This document shows positions 14,261-22,720 of a DNA stretch of 44,082 nt, piece after piece. Position numbers and translations under genes: made by a program. Source of the stretch: Methylobacteriaceae bacterium (GTDB lineage Bacteria; Pseudomonadota; Alphaproteobacteria; Rhizobiales; Beijerinckiaceae); assembly GCA_016793505.1 (NCBI GenBank), contig JAEULW010000104.1, positions 1-44,082 on the forward strand. Direction: 5' to 3'. How positions within the stretch are numbered: the first letter of the stretch is position 1; each line of letters starts with the position of its first letter. The notes under the pieces were generated by a model. It did no database searches. It saw nothing but the letters and a program-made list of their open reading frames with translations, and was not told the origin of the DNA.

Positions 14261-15958
14261 ATGATCAGCCGCAGGCAATTCCTGCAGGCGACGGCGGCGG
14301 CTGGCCTTCTGGTCGGCGCCGCCGGCGCCGGACCGCTCGGCCGCCTCGCCGCGCAGCAAAGACTGTCGCAGACCGATCTCCTGCGCTTCGAGAAGCCGGG
14401 CACGGCGACGATTCTCTACGTCACCGACATCCACGCCCAGCTCGTGCCGCTGCATTTCCGCGAGCCCTCGATCAATCTGGGCGTCGGCCCGGCGAATGGC
14501 CGGCCGCCGCATCTGACCGACGAGGCGTTCCGCAAGCATTTCGGCGTCGCCGCCGGCTCGGCCGACGCCTTCGCGCTGACCTCGGACGATTTCGCCGCGC
14601 TGGCGAAGACCTACGGCCGCATGGGCGGCATGGACCGCCTCGCGACGCTGATCGGCGCGATCCGCGCCGAGCGCGGCGCCGACAAGGTGCTGCTGCTCGA
14701 CGGCGGCGACACATGGCAGGGTTCGTGGACCTCGCTGAAGACCAATGCGCAGGACATGGTCGACATCCAGACCGCGCTCGGCGTCGACGCGATGACCTCG
14801 CACTGGGAGTTCACCTTCGGCGAGGCGCGCGTGAAAGAGATCGCCGACAAGGCGCCTTTCGCCTTCCTCGCCCAGAACGTGCGCGACAAGGAGTTCGGCG
14901 ACGAGGTCTTCAAGCCGCGCGCGGAGTTCGAGAAGGGCGGCGTCAAGATCGCGGTGATCGGCCAGGCCTTCCCGCGCACGCCGATCTCCAATCCCGCCTG
15001 GATGATCGAGAAGTGGGAATTCGGCCTGCGCGAGGACGAGGTGCAGAAGCAGGTCGACGAAGCGCGCGCCGGCGGCGCAGCGGTCGTCGTGCTGCTCTCC
15101 CACAACGGCTACGACGTCGATCACAAGATGGCGGGGCGCGTGAAGGGGCTCGACGTCATCCTCGCCGCGCATACGCATGACGCGATCCCGACGACGCAGC
15201 GCGTCGGCGAGACGCTGATCGTCGCGGCGGGCTCGCATGGCAAGTTTCTCGCCCGGCTCGATCTCGACGTCGCCGGCGGCAAGGTGACCGGCCACCGCTT
15301 CCGGCTCATTCCGGTGTTCTCCGACGCGATCGCGCCGGACCCGACGATGAAGGCGCTGGTCGAGAAGATCCGCGCGCCCTACGCGAAGGACCTTGCGCGC
15401 GAACTGGCGCGCACCGAATCGCTGCTCTACCGCCGCGGCAATTTCAACGGCACCTTCGACGACCTCATCTGTCAGGCGATGCTGAAGGAGCGCGACGCGG
15501 AGATTTCGCTGTCGCCCGGCTTCCGCTGGGGCGGCACGCTCATCCCCGGCGACGCGATCACCTTCGAGGCGCTGGCGAACGCCACGGCGATGACCTATCC
15601 CGCCTGCTACCGGCAGGAGATGACCGGCGCGCAGCTGAAGGCGATTCTGGAAGACGTCGCCGACAACATCTTCCACCCCGATCCCTATTTCCAGGGCGGC
15701 GGCGACATGGTGCGCGTCGGCGGCGTCGGCTACACGATCGATGTCGGAAAGCCCGTCAACCAGCGCATTTCCGGCCTCACCGAACTGAAAACCGGCAAGC
15801 CGCTCGACGCCGATCGCATGTATGTCGTGGCGGGCTGGGCGAGCGTCAACCGGGCCACCGAAGGGCCGCCGATCTGGGAGGTGGTGGAAAAGCACCTCGC
15901 CGCGGTCAAGACGGTGAAGCTCGAACCCAACACATCCGTCAAAGTCGTCGGAGCCTGA
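14261..15958 (+). CDS. soxB: Thiosulfohydrolase SoxB
   Basis: SoxB releases sulfate by hydrolysing the terminal sulfonate from SoxY-bound intermediates in the periplasm. The 565 residues begin with a strong twin-arginine signal (SRRQFLQATAAAG). The metallophosphoesterase-like core is visible as 'YVTDIHAQL', 'LLLDGGDTWQGS', 'SHWEFTFGEARV', 'LLSHNGYDVD' and 'ILAAHTHDAIP', which hold the dimanganese ligands. The C-terminal 5'-nucleotidase-like domain follows from about residue 360. Length and motif order are normal. It is preceded by the 39-bp tandem repeat and followed by soxC after 6 bases. Confidence 0.97.
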   Translation: MISRRQFLQATAAAGLLVGAAGAGPLGRLAAQQRLSQTDLLRFEKPGTATILYVTDIHAQLVPLHFREPSINLGVGPANGRPPHLTDEAFRKHFGVAAGSADAFALTSDDFAALAKTYGRMGGMDRLATLIGAIRAERGADKVLLLDGGDTWQGSWTSLKTNAQDMVDIQTALGVDAMTSHWEFTFGEARVKEIADKAPFAFLAQNVRDKEFGDEVFKPRAEFEKGGVKIAVIGQAFPRTPISNPAWMIEKWEFGLREDEVQKQVDEARAGGAAVVVLLSHNGYDVDHKMAGRVKGLDVILAAHTHDAIPTTQRVGETLIVAAGSHGKFLARLDLDVAGGKVTGHRFRLIPVFSDAIAPDPTMKALVEKIRAPYAKDLARELARTESLLYRRGNFNGTFDDLICQAMLKERDAEISLSPGFRWGGTLIPGDAITFEALANATAMTYPACYRQEMTGAQLKAILEDVADNIFHPDPYFQGGGDMVRVGGVGYTIDVGKPVNQRISGLTELKTGKPLDADRMYVVAGWASVNRATEGPPIWEVVEKHLAAVKTVKLEPNTSVKVVGA

Positions 15959-15964
15959 GCGACC

Positions 15965-17218
15965 ATGTCAGACAAGACCGTCAATCGTCGCGCTTTCATG
16001 ACCGCTGCGGGCCTTGCCGGCGCGGCCGTCGCGACGGGCGCGCGGGCGCAGACGCCCGATCCGCTGATCACAGAAGTGCAGCCCTGGAACAAGCAGCTCG
16101 GCGACGGCGTGCAGGCGAACCCTTACGGCTCGCCCTCGAAATTCGAGAAGCACGTGGTTCGCCGCGATGTCGAGTGGTTGACGGTGAGCCGCGAATCCTC
16201 GGTGAACTTCACGCCGCTGCACGAACTCGACGGAATCATCACGCCGTCGGGCCTGTGCTTCGAGCGCCATCACGGCGGCGTCGCCGAGATCGAGCCGGGC
16301 AAGCACCGGCTGATGATCCACGGCCTCGTCGACAAGCCGCTCGTCTACACGATGGACGATCTCAAGCGCTTCCCCGGCCGGATCAATCGCGCCTATTTCC
16401 TCGAATGCGCCGCCAACAGCGGCATGGAGTGGAAGGGCGCGCAGCTCAACGGCTGCCAGTTCACGCATGGCATGGTGCACAATGTCTGGTACGCCGGCCT
16501 GCCGCTGAAGGCGCTGCTCGATCAGGCGGGCGTGAAGACCAACGGCAAGTGGCTGCTCGCCGAGGGCGCGGATTCGGCCGGCATGACGCGCTCGATCCCG
16601 ATCGACAAGGCGATGAAGGACTGCATGGTCGCCTGGAACATGAACGGCGAGGCGCTGCGCCCGGAACAGGGCTATCCGCTGCGCCTCGTCGTGCCGGGCT
16701 GGGAAGGCAACATGTGGGTGAAGTGGCTGCGCCGTCTCGAGATCGGCGATCAGCCCTGGCACCATCGCGAGGAGACGTCGAAATACACCGACCTGCTCGC
16801 CGACGGCCGCTCGCGCCGGTTCACCTGGATCATGGACGCCAAGTCCGTCGTCACCAATCCGTCGCCGCAGGCGCCTTTGCGCGCCAAGGGGCCGAATGTG
16901 CTGACCGGCCTCGCCTGGTCCGGCCGCGGCGCGATCAAGCGCGTCGACGTGTCGCTCGACGGCGGCCGCAACTGGACGACGGCGCGCATCGAGGGGCCGG
17001 TGCTGCCGCTGTCGCTGACGCGCTTCTATCTCGATTTCGACTGGGACGGGCGCGAACTGCTGGTGCAGTCGCGCGCCATGGACGACACCGGCTACGTGCA
17101 GCCGACGAAGTCGGAGTTGCGGGCGGTGCGCGGCGTCAACTCGATCTACCACAACAACGGCATCCAGACCTGGCTGGTGCGCGGCGACGGAGAGACGGAA
17201 AATGTCGAGATTTCGTGA
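15965..17218 (+). CDS. soxC: Sulfane dehydrogenase molybdenum subunit SoxC
   Basis: SoxC is the molybdopterin subunit of the SoxCD sulfur dehydrogenase, which oxidises the sulfane sulfur left on SoxY with a six-electron transfer. The 417 residues have a twin-arginine signal (NRRAFMTAAGLAG) and the sulfite-oxidase fold: 'FLECAANSGMEWKG' (candidate Mo-ligand Cys), 'RLVVPGWEGNMWVKWLRRLEI' and the C-terminal dimer domain ending 'GVNSIYHNNGIQTWLVRGDG'. Presence of soxCD predicts complete oxidation to sulfate without stored sulfur globules. Its 3' end overlaps the soxD start by 17 bases. Confidence 0.96.
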   Translation: MSDKTVNRRAFMTAAGLAGAAVATGARAQTPDPLITEVQPWNKQLGDGVQANPYGSPSKFEKHVVRRDVEWLTVSRESSVNFTPLHELDGIITPSGLCFERHHGGVAEIEPGKHRLMIHGLVDKPLVYTMDDLKRFPGRINRAYFLECAANSGMEWKGAQLNGCQFTHGMVHNVWYAGLPLKALLDQAGVKTNGKWLLAEGADSAGMTRSIPIDKAMKDCMVAWNMNGEALRPEQGYPLRLVVPGWEGNMWVKWLRRLEIGDQPWHHREETSKYTDLLADGRSRRFTWIMDAKSVVTNPSPQAPLRAKGPNVLTGLAWSGRGAIKRVDVSLDGGRNWTTARIEGPVLPLSLTRFYLDFDWDGRELLVQSRAMDDTGYVQPTKSELRAVRGVNSIYHNNGIQTWLVRGDGETENVEIS

Positions 17219-17858
17219 GCTCGTGATCGCCGCGGCGCTGCTCGCGTGCGGCCCGGCGTTCGCGCAGTCTGCGCCGCCGGTCGCGCTCGGCCGTCCCGCC
17301 CTGCCGCAGGAGATCGCGGCCTGGGACATCGACATCCGGCCCGACGGCGTCGGCCTGCCGCCGGGCAAGGGCTCGGTCAAGGACGGCGAGCAAATCTATC
17401 TCGAGCGCTGCGCCGCCTGTCACGGCGAATTCGGCGAGGGCGCGGGGCGTTATCCCGTGCTGGTCGGCGGGCAGGGCACGCTGACCAAGGACGCGCCCGA
17501 CAAGACGATCGGTTCGTTCTGGCCCTACGCCTCGACCGTGTTCGACTATGTGCGCCGCGCCATGCCGTTCGGCGACGCGCAGTCGCTGACCGCCGACGAG
17601 ACCTATGCGCTCACCGCCTATCTGCTCGCGATGAACGAGGTGGTGAAGGATGATTTCGTGCTGTCGAAGGAGAACTTCGCCTCGGTCAAGCTGGGCAATG
17701 TCGGCGCCTTCTACGACGATGACCGCGAGACGACGGAGAAGGCGTTCTGGCGCGAGCCCTGCATGAAGGACTGCGCCAGGGAGCCGGCGAAGATTCTCAA
17801 TCGCGCCCGCGCGCTCGACGTGACGCCCGACTCCAAGACGGGCCCGAAGGTCGAATGA
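17202..17858 (+). CDS. soxD: SoxD, cytochrome c subunit of sulfane dehydrogenase (monohaem form)
   Basis: SoxD accepts the electrons released by SoxC. The 218 residues have a Sec signal ending 'GPAFAQ' and one haem site CAACHG with 'YPVLVGGQGTL' and a Met ligand in 'AMPFGDAQSL'. The Paracoccus protein is clearly longer and has two haems; here only the first haem domain is present, followed by a tail with 'EPCMKDC', which may be a disulfide. The stop overlaps the next start (ATGA), and that next gene also encodes one haem domain, so the second haem could have become a separate polypeptide. Role is sure, electron path less so. Confidence 0.9.
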   Translation: MSRFRELVIAAALLACGPAFAQSAPPVALGRPALPQEIAAWDIDIRPDGVGLPPGKGSVKDGEQIYLERCAACHGEFGEGAGRYPVLVGGQGTLTKDAPDKTIGSFWPYASTVFDYVRRAMPFGDAQSLTADETYALTAYLLAMNEVVKDDFVLSKENFASVKLGNVGAFYDDDRETTEKAFWREPCMKDCAREPAKILNRARALDVTPDSKTGPKVE

Positions 17859-18193
17859 GCCGCCGCGCCGCATTCGCGCTCGCGCTGTTCGCCGCCGCCA
17901 CGGGCGCGGCGGCGCAGCAGCATGCGCAGCCGCAGGGGCCGGCCGACGGCGATCTCGAACTCGGCAAGTTCCTGTCCGAGACCTGCGTCGCCTGTCACCA
18001 GATCAGCGGCCGGATGAGCGGCGCGGTGCCGACCATCGTCGGCTTTCCGCCGCCGGCCTTCGTCGAGGCGATGCAGCAATACAAGAACGGCTTGCGTCCG
18101 AACGAAACGATGCGCACGCTCGCCGCGTCGCTGTCCGACGAGGAGATCCGCGCGCTCGCCGCCTATTTTGGCAGCGTCAAGCCGACTTATTGA
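17855..18193 (+). CDS. soxE: Small monohaem cytochrome c, SoxE/FccA-like
   Basis: This 112-residue exported cytochrome has a signal peptide ending 'GAAAQQ', a haem site CVACHQ and a Met in 'NETMRTLAASLSDEEIRALAAYF'. The segment 'GAVPTIVGFPPPAFVEAMQQYKNG' resembles the cytochrome subunit of flavocytochrome c sulfide dehydrogenase. SoxF, the matching flavoprotein, lies two genes downstream, so electron acceptor for SoxF is the likely role. Paracoccus SoxE has two haems, this one only one. A role as a detached second haem domain of SoxD is the alternative. Confidence 0.8.
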   Translation: MSRRAAFALALFAAATGAAAQQHAQPQGPADGDLELGKFLSETCVACHQISGRMSGAVPTIVGFPPPAFVEAMQQYKNGLRPNETMRTLAASLSDEEIRALAAYFGSVKPTY

Positions 18194-18204
18194 GGGAGGC
18201 CGAC

Positions 18205-18741
18205 ATGACGCAAGTGGATCGTCGCGCAGCGCTCGCCGCGCTTGCAGGGCTGGCGAGCGCCGCGCCCGCCATGGCCCAGACCGCAGCGCCTACCGCGCCG
18301 CGCGTCGCCAAGGCGGTGACGCCGCTCAAGGAGCTGCGCAAGGAGGCGGACGTCGCCTGCCTGTATCACTGCGATTTCGGCGATCCCGCGCGCTTCTCGC
18401 AGATGCTGGTCAATATCGGCAATCACTATTCGGCCTATGGGGCCGATCCTTTCGCGCTGCAGCTCGCGATCGTGGCGCATGGGCCGGGGATCAAGTTCTT
18501 CCTGTCGAGCCTCGAGGAGACGCCGTGGCGCGACGAGGCGACCGTGCCGCAGATCTGGCCGCGCGTCGAGGCGCTGTTCAAGAACGGACTGCGGGTCCAT
18601 CTCTGCGACATCACCTTCCAGCGCCAGAAGGTCGACCGGGCGCTGGCGCGCGCGCACGACAGCGTGTCGGTGACGCCGTCCGGCGTCGCCACAGTCGCGG
18701 ATCTGCAGAGCAAGGGTTTCGGCTACATCAAGATCGGCTGA
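18205..18741 (+). CDS. Exported DsrE-family protein within the sox operon
   Basis: This 178-residue protein has a DsrE/DsrF-like fold: 'DVACLYHCDFGDPARFSQMLVNIGNH', 'LQLAIVAHGPGIKFFL' and 'RVHLCDITFQRQKV'. Most DsrE-like sulfur carriers are cytoplasmic, but this one begins 'VDRRAALAALAGLASAAPAMAQ', a twin-arginine-like export signal. Cys52, Cys56 and Cys134 are candidates for persulfide binding; Cys134 sits where family members place the carrier cysteine. The start at 18205 has GGAGG five bases upstream; a TTG at 18190 overlapping soxE was rejected. Between soxE and soxF, it may carry sulfur to or from the SoxEF sulfide dehydrogenase. That role is inference. Confidence 0.82.
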   Translation: MTQVDRRAALAALAGLASAAPAMAQTAAPTAPRVAKAVTPLKELRKEADVACLYHCDFGDPARFSQMLVNIGNHYSAYGADPFALQLAIVAHGPGIKFFLSSLEETPWRDEATVPQIWPRVEALFKNGLRVHLCDITFQRQKVDRALARAHDSVSVTPSGVATVADLQSKGFGYIKIG

Positions 18742-18764
18742 CGCCGACGGGAAGGGAGGACTTC

Positions 18765-20033
18765 ATGACGATTTCACGCCGCGCCTTTGCTTTCGGCGCT
18801 TGCTCGACGGCAACCGCGCTCGCCGCGCCGATCGTGGCGCGCGCACAGGCTCGCCCGCGCGTCGTCGTCATCGGCGGCGGCCCCGGCGGCTCGACCGTGG
18901 CGAAGTATCTGGCGCGCGATTCCGCCGGCGCGATCGACGTCGTGATGATCGATCCCTCCGACTTCTACATGACCTGCTTCCATTCCAACCTGTGGGTCGG
19001 CGGACTGAAGAACCCGGGTCAGATCACCTTCAATCGCGTGCCGATCGCCAAGCACGGCGTCAAGTACGTCAAGCAGTTCGCCACGCGGATCGACCGCGAG
19101 CGCAAGATGGTGGCGCTCGCCGACGGCGCGCAGGTGCCTTACGACCGTCTCGTCGTCGCCCCTGGCATCGATCTCGACTACGCCTCGGTGCCGGGCTGGT
19201 CGAAGGCTGCAGAAGAGGCGATGCCGCATGCCTGGAAGGCGGGGCCGCAGACCGAATTGCTGATCCGCCGCATCGACGCCGTTCCGGACGGCGGCCTCAT
19301 CGTGATGATCGCGCCGCCGAACCCCTATCGCTGTCCGCCCGGACCCTACGAGCGCGTCTCGATGATGGCGGCGCGGCTGAAGGCGCAGGGCAAGACGAAG
19401 GCGCGCATCGTCATCCTCGATCCGAAGGAGAGCTTCTCCAAGCAGCCGCTGTTCCAGCAGGGCTGGGAGAAGCACTATCCGGGCGTCGTCGAATGGCTCG
19501 GGCCGAAGGTGCATGAAGGCGTGAAAAGCGTCGATCCGAAGACCGGCGAGGTCGTCACCGGCTTCGAGACCTACAAGGCCGATCTCGTCAACGTCATTCC
19601 CGCGCAGATGGCCGGCGCGATCGCGCGCGAGGCGGGGCTGACGGGAACGGGCAAGTTCTGCACGATCGATCCCGCCAACATGCGCTCGACCGTCGATCCG
19701 GCGATCAGCGTGCTCGGCGATTCCTCGATCGCCGGCGACATGCCGAAATCGGCCTTCGCCGCGAATTCGCAGGCCAAGGTGGCGGCGCAGGCGCTGCGCG
19801 CCGAGCTGACCGGCGCGCGCGCTTTCCCGGCGCGCTACGCCAACACCTGCTGGTCGCTGATCACGGCGGACGACTGCGTCAAGGTCGGCGGCGTCTATGC
19901 GCCGGCTGACGGCAAGATCGCGGCGACCAGCACCTTCGTCTCGAAGCTCGAGGAGACCGAGCAGCAGCGCCACCTGCAGACGGAGGAAAATCTCGGCTGG
20001 TATTCCGGCTTCGTCGCCGACGTGTTCGGCTGA
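18765..20033 (+). CDS. soxF: Flavoprotein SoxF, FccB-type sulfide dehydrogenase subunit
   Basis: SoxF is the FAD subunit of a flavocytochrome c sulfide dehydrogenase that oxidises sulfide in the periplasm and passes electrons to SoxE. The 422 residues begin with a twin-arginine signal (ISRRAFAFG). Domains: an N-terminal FAD Rossmann motif 'VVVIGGGPGGSTVAKYL' (about residues 33-50), a redox Cys in 'SDFYMTCFHSNLWVGG', a central 'PPNPYRCPPGPYERVSMMA' region with the partner Cys, 'VLGDSSIAGDMPKSAFAANSQAKV', and a C-terminal FccB domain with 'NTCWSLITADDCVKVGG'. It is the last gene of the operon and is followed by a strong terminator. Confidence 0.94.
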   Translation: MTISRRAFAFGACSTATALAAPIVARAQARPRVVVIGGGPGGSTVAKYLARDSAGAIDVVMIDPSDFYMTCFHSNLWVGGLKNPGQITFNRVPIAKHGVKYVKQFATRIDRERKMVALADGAQVPYDRLVVAPGIDLDYASVPGWSKAAEEAMPHAWKAGPQTELLIRRIDAVPDGGLIVMIAPPNPYRCPPGPYERVSMMAARLKAQGKTKARIVILDPKESFSKQPLFQQGWEKHYPGVVEWLGPKVHEGVKSVDPKTGEVVTGFETYKADLVNVIPAQMAGAIAREAGLTGTGKFCTIDPANMRSTVDPAISVLGDSSIAGDMPKSAFAANSQAKVAAQALRAELTGARAFPARYANTCWSLITADDCVKVGGVYAPADGKIAATSTFVSKLEETEQQRHLQTEENLGWYSGFVADVFG

Positions 20034-20062
20034 CGGCGCCGCCGGACGAGGCGCAAGACAAG

Positions 20063-20101
20063 AAGGCCGCGGCGCGCGCGGGCGCCGCGGCCTTTGATTT
20101 T
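20063..20101. terminator. Strong rho-independent terminator after soxF
   Basis: A perfect 12-bp stem (20063-20074 with 20083-20094, loop 8) is followed by TTTGATTTT on the plus strand. The stem starts with AA on the left, so it can also serve as terminator for the minus-strand DapA-family gene that ends at 20113. Confidence 0.85.
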
Positions 20102-20112
20102 GGCGTCGCGCC

Positions 20113-21039
20113 TCAGGCCGCCTTGCGGCGCGGCGCGAGCTTCAGCGGCAGCTGGGCGAGCGCCTTGTCGATCGCCGCCTTCTGATCGGCGCTGACCGGC
20201 TGCATCGGCGCGCGCGGGGCGAACATGCCGAGCCCCTGGCGGTGCTGCACATATTTGACGCAGGCCGGCAGATTGTCGTGCGTCAGGGCGTTCCACAGAT
20301 TGTTGAGGCGGCGATGCAGATCGAGCGCCGTCTTGTGATCGCCCGCCTGCACGGCGTTCCACAAATCGACGCAGACGCCGGGCACGGCGGCGGTCAGCGC
20401 GGTGATCGCGCCATGCGCGCCGAGCGCGAAAGCCGGATAGAGCAGGGCGTCGATGCCTGACAGCACGACATTGCCGGGCGCCGCGCCGCCGACGAGATCG
20501 GACACCGATTTCAGATCGCCCGAGCTCTGCTTCATGCCGACGACGCCGGGGACCTCGCGCATGATGCGCAGCATCATCTCGGCCGACAGGTAGTTCCAGG
20601 GGATGACGTTGTAGATCAGGATCGGAATGCCGGTCGCCTCGTGGATGGCGCGGAAATGCTCGATCGTGCGTTCGGCGTCCGGCTTGAACAGATAATGCAC
20701 GGGCGTGATCTGCAGCGCGTCGATCTGCAGGCCCTTCAGCATCTTCATGCGTTCGATCGCCTCGCGCGTGCTGTTGACGATCAGGCCGACGAGAAAGGCG
20801 CCGCGGCCGGCGAGCGCGCCATGCGCCTCGTGCGCCATGCGCGCGAACTCGTCGCGATCCAGCGTATGGCCCTCGCCGGTCGAGCCGCCGACGACGACGC
20901 CGGCGACGCCCTTGTCGACTGCGTGGTCGATCTGCTCGCGGATCGCCGGAAGCACGATCTCGCCGCGCGCATCGAAGGGCATGGCGAGCGGCGGCAGGAT
21001 GGCTCGGAGCTTCTTGGTGGATGGTTTCCTGGGGGCCAT
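20113..21039 (-). CDS. DapA-family (dihydrodipicolinate synthase/N-acetylneuraminate lyase) aldolase
   Basis: This 308-residue TIM-barrel enzyme belongs to the pyruvate-dependent class I aldolases. The motifs are 'GGSTGEGHTLDRDE', the Tyr in 'ILIYNVIPWNYLS' and the Schiff-base Lys in 'VVGMKQSSGDL'. Biosynthetic DapA is usually chromosomal near unrelated genes, whereas this copy faces a TctCBA transporter and a sugar-type kinase, so a catabolic 2-keto acid aldolase or dehydratase is more likely. I chose the internal ATG (MAPRKPSTKK) because the upstream part runs through the divergent control region. An IclR-type site lies 69 bases upstream. Confidence 0.85.
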   Translation of the reverse strand: MAPRKPSTKKLRAILPPLAMPFDARGEIVLPAIREQIDHAVDKGVAGVVVGGSTGEGHTLDRDEFARMAHEAHGALAGRGAFLVGLIVNSTREAIERMKMLKGLQIDALQITPVHYLFKPDAERTIEHFRAIHEATGIPILIYNVIPWNYLSAEMMLRIMREVPGVVGMKQSSGDLKSVSDLVGGAAPGNVVLSGIDALLYPAFALGAHGAITALTAAVPGVCVDLWNAVQAGDHKTALDLHRRLNNLWNALTHDNLPACVKYVQHRQGLGMFAPRAPMQPVSADQKAAIDKALAQLPLKLAPRRKAA

Positions 21040-21107
21040 GGCGGCGCGCTCCGTGAGAGGGGACGGGCGATGATGGCGGCGCCCGCGGCGTCCCGTCAAG
21101 GCGTGCA

Positions 21108-21129
21108 TTGTTCCGTAATGCGGAATGAA
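21108..21129. promoter_or_regulatory. IclR-type operator candidate, dapA-like/tctC gap
   Basis: The site has the form TTGTTCCG-N5-CGGAATGAA. TTCCG/CGGAA is a perfect inverted repeat of the kind bound by IclR-family regulators. Sixteen of 17 fixed positions recur at 25155-25176, next to the iclR gene. Confidence 0.65.
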
Positions 21130-21262
21130 TTTTCGTAACACTGCGGCGCCGACGTTGACAGCCGCGCGCGCATGCCGTCCTCTGTCGGCGGGGAGAGCGC
21201 CGCCGCCGCGGACGCTCCGGCCGGCGCAACAAGCGCGCCGGCGTCGATCAGGGAGGATCGTC

Positions 21263-22240
21263 ATGCGCATCACTCGGCGTCAGTTCTCCGCCTCCGTCGC
21301 GGCCGCGTCCGTCGCAGCCTCGGCCGGCGGCGCCTTCGCGGCCGGCTTTCCGGAGCGCGACATCACGCTGGTGGTGCCGTGGGCGGCGGGCGGCGGGACG
21401 GATGCGCTCGGGCGCACGCTCGCCAAGAACGCCAAGCAATATATCGGGGCCAATGTCGCGGTGGTGAACCGGCCGGGCGGCACCGGCGTGCAGGGCATGC
21501 AATCTGTGGCGCAGGCCAAGCCCGACGGCTACACGGTCGGGCTCGTCACCTTTCATCTGTCGAGCTACCGGCTGACGGGGCTGAGCCAGCTCTCGTATCG
21601 CGAGTTCGAGCCGATCATGCTGCTCAACCGCTCGCCGACCGGTTTTCTGGTGCGCGCGGACTCGCCCTACAAGTCGATGAAGGATCTCGTCGACTACGCC
21701 AAGGCCAATCCCGGCGTCGTGACGATCGCGACGTCCGGCGCGGGCGCGGTGCCGCATCTGTCGGCGGCGCTGCTGGCCAAGCAGCTCGGGCTGAAATTCA
21801 CCTTCGTGCCGTTCGACGGCGGCGCGCCGGCGCGCACGGCGGTGCTCGGCGGCCATGTGACGATGCTGGTCGTCAATTCCGAAGAGGCGCTGCAGTTCTA
21901 CAAGGCCAAGCAACTGCGCTTCCTGGCGCTGAACAGCGCCGAGCGGCATCCGACGTTTCCCGATGTGCCGACGATCGCCGAAGCCGGCTTCCCGCTGGCG
22001 ACGCTGCTGCTCGACTGGCGCGGCCTCGCCGTGCCCAAGGGCACGCCGCCGGACGTGATCAAGACGCTGACCGAGGGCTTCCGCAAGATGTCGGAAGACG
22101 CTGACTACAAGCGGCTGATGGACGAGATGGCGCTGCCGCGCGCCAATGCCGAGGGCGAGAAATTCACCGCGTTTCTCGAAGACATCGAGAAGGCGCTGGA
22201 GCCGGCGCTCGCCGAGGTCGGCCTGCTGAAGAAGATCTGA
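21263..22240 (+). CDS. tctC: TctC-type (Bug) periplasmic solute-binding protein
   Basis: This 325-residue protein is the substrate-capturing part of a tripartite tricarboxylate transporter. A twin-arginine-like signal (TRRQFSASVAAASVAASAGGAFA) leads into 'FPERDITLVVPWAAGGGTDALGRTLA', the hallmark of the family, followed by 'VVNRPGGTGVQGMQSVA' and 'KPDGYTVGLVTF'. These proteins bind carboxylates such as citrate, sugar acids or aromatic acids; the ligand is not predictable here. GGGAGG sits upstream of the chosen ATG, which excludes the longer upstream frame. tctB and tctA follow directly. Confidence 0.92.
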   Translation: MRITRRQFSASVAAASVAASAGGAFAAGFPERDITLVVPWAAGGGTDALGRTLAKNAKQYIGANVAVVNRPGGTGVQGMQSVAQAKPDGYTVGLVTFHLSSYRLTGLSQLSYREFEPIMLLNRSPTGFLVRADSPYKSMKDLVDYAKANPGVVTIATSGAGAVPHLSAALLAKQLGLKFTFVPFDGGAPARTAVLGGHVTMLVVNSEEALQFYKAKQLRFLALNSAERHPTFPDVPTIAEAGFPLATLLLDWRGLAVPKGTPPDVIKTLTEGFRKMSEDADYKRLMDEMALPRANAEGEKFTAFLEDIEKALEPALAEVGLLKKI

Positions 22241-22248
22241 GACCGCGC

Positions 22249-22713
22249 GTGTTGCGCCGCGCGCTGGCGGGGGACATCGTCGCCGCGCTCGTCCTGGCGT
22301 CGGGCGCGGCGGTGATCCTGCAGCAGTCGACGACATGGCCGGCGGCGGCGGACGTCGCCGGCAATCCGGTGGTGTTCCCGCGCATGGTGGCGGCGATCAT
22401 GCTCGCCGTCGCCGCGCTTCTCGTCGGGCTCAAACTGCCGGCGCCCGATCCGGACGAGGCGGGCGCCGAGGGCGCGCGGCGCATCGCGCTCGCCTTTCTC
22501 GTCACCGCGGCTCTGGCGGCGGGCCTCGATACGATCGGCCTTGTTCCCGGCGGGTTTCTTTACGTGCTGGCGATGCAGCGCATCGCCGGCGCGCCGCTGC
22601 GTCTGGCGGCGCCTTTCGCGATCGCCGCGCCGATCGTCATCTGGCTCGCCTTCGCGACGGCGCTGAAGGTTCCGCTGCCCTGGGGCCGGCTCATGCCGGC
22701 GCTCGGCTGGTGA
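22249..22713 (+). CDS. tctB: TctB-type small permease subunit
   Basis: The 154 residues form four membrane helices, as expected for the small, weakly conserved TctB subunit of tripartite tricarboxylate transporters ('GDIVAALVLASGAAVILQQSTTW', 'FPRMVAAIMLAVAALLVGL', 'IALAFLVTAALAAGLDTIGLVPGGFLY' region). The start is GTG, eight bases after the tctC stop. tctA begins eight bases after this gene. Identity rests on helix pattern plus position between tctC and tctA. Confidence 0.87.
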   Translation: MLRRALAGDIVAALVLASGAAVILQQSTTWPAAADVAGNPVVFPRMVAAIMLAVAALLVGLKLPAPDPDEAGAEGARRIALAFLVTAALAAGLDTIGLVPGGFLYVLAMQRIAGAPLRLAAPFAIAAPIVIWLAFATALKVPLPWGRLMPALGW

Positions 22714-22720
22714 GCCGGCG

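Noticed and set aside
20113-21039. Calling the DapA-family gene biosynthetic dapA
   Set aside because: Its neighbours are transport and catabolic genes and the family covers many lyases, so lysine synthesis is not supported.
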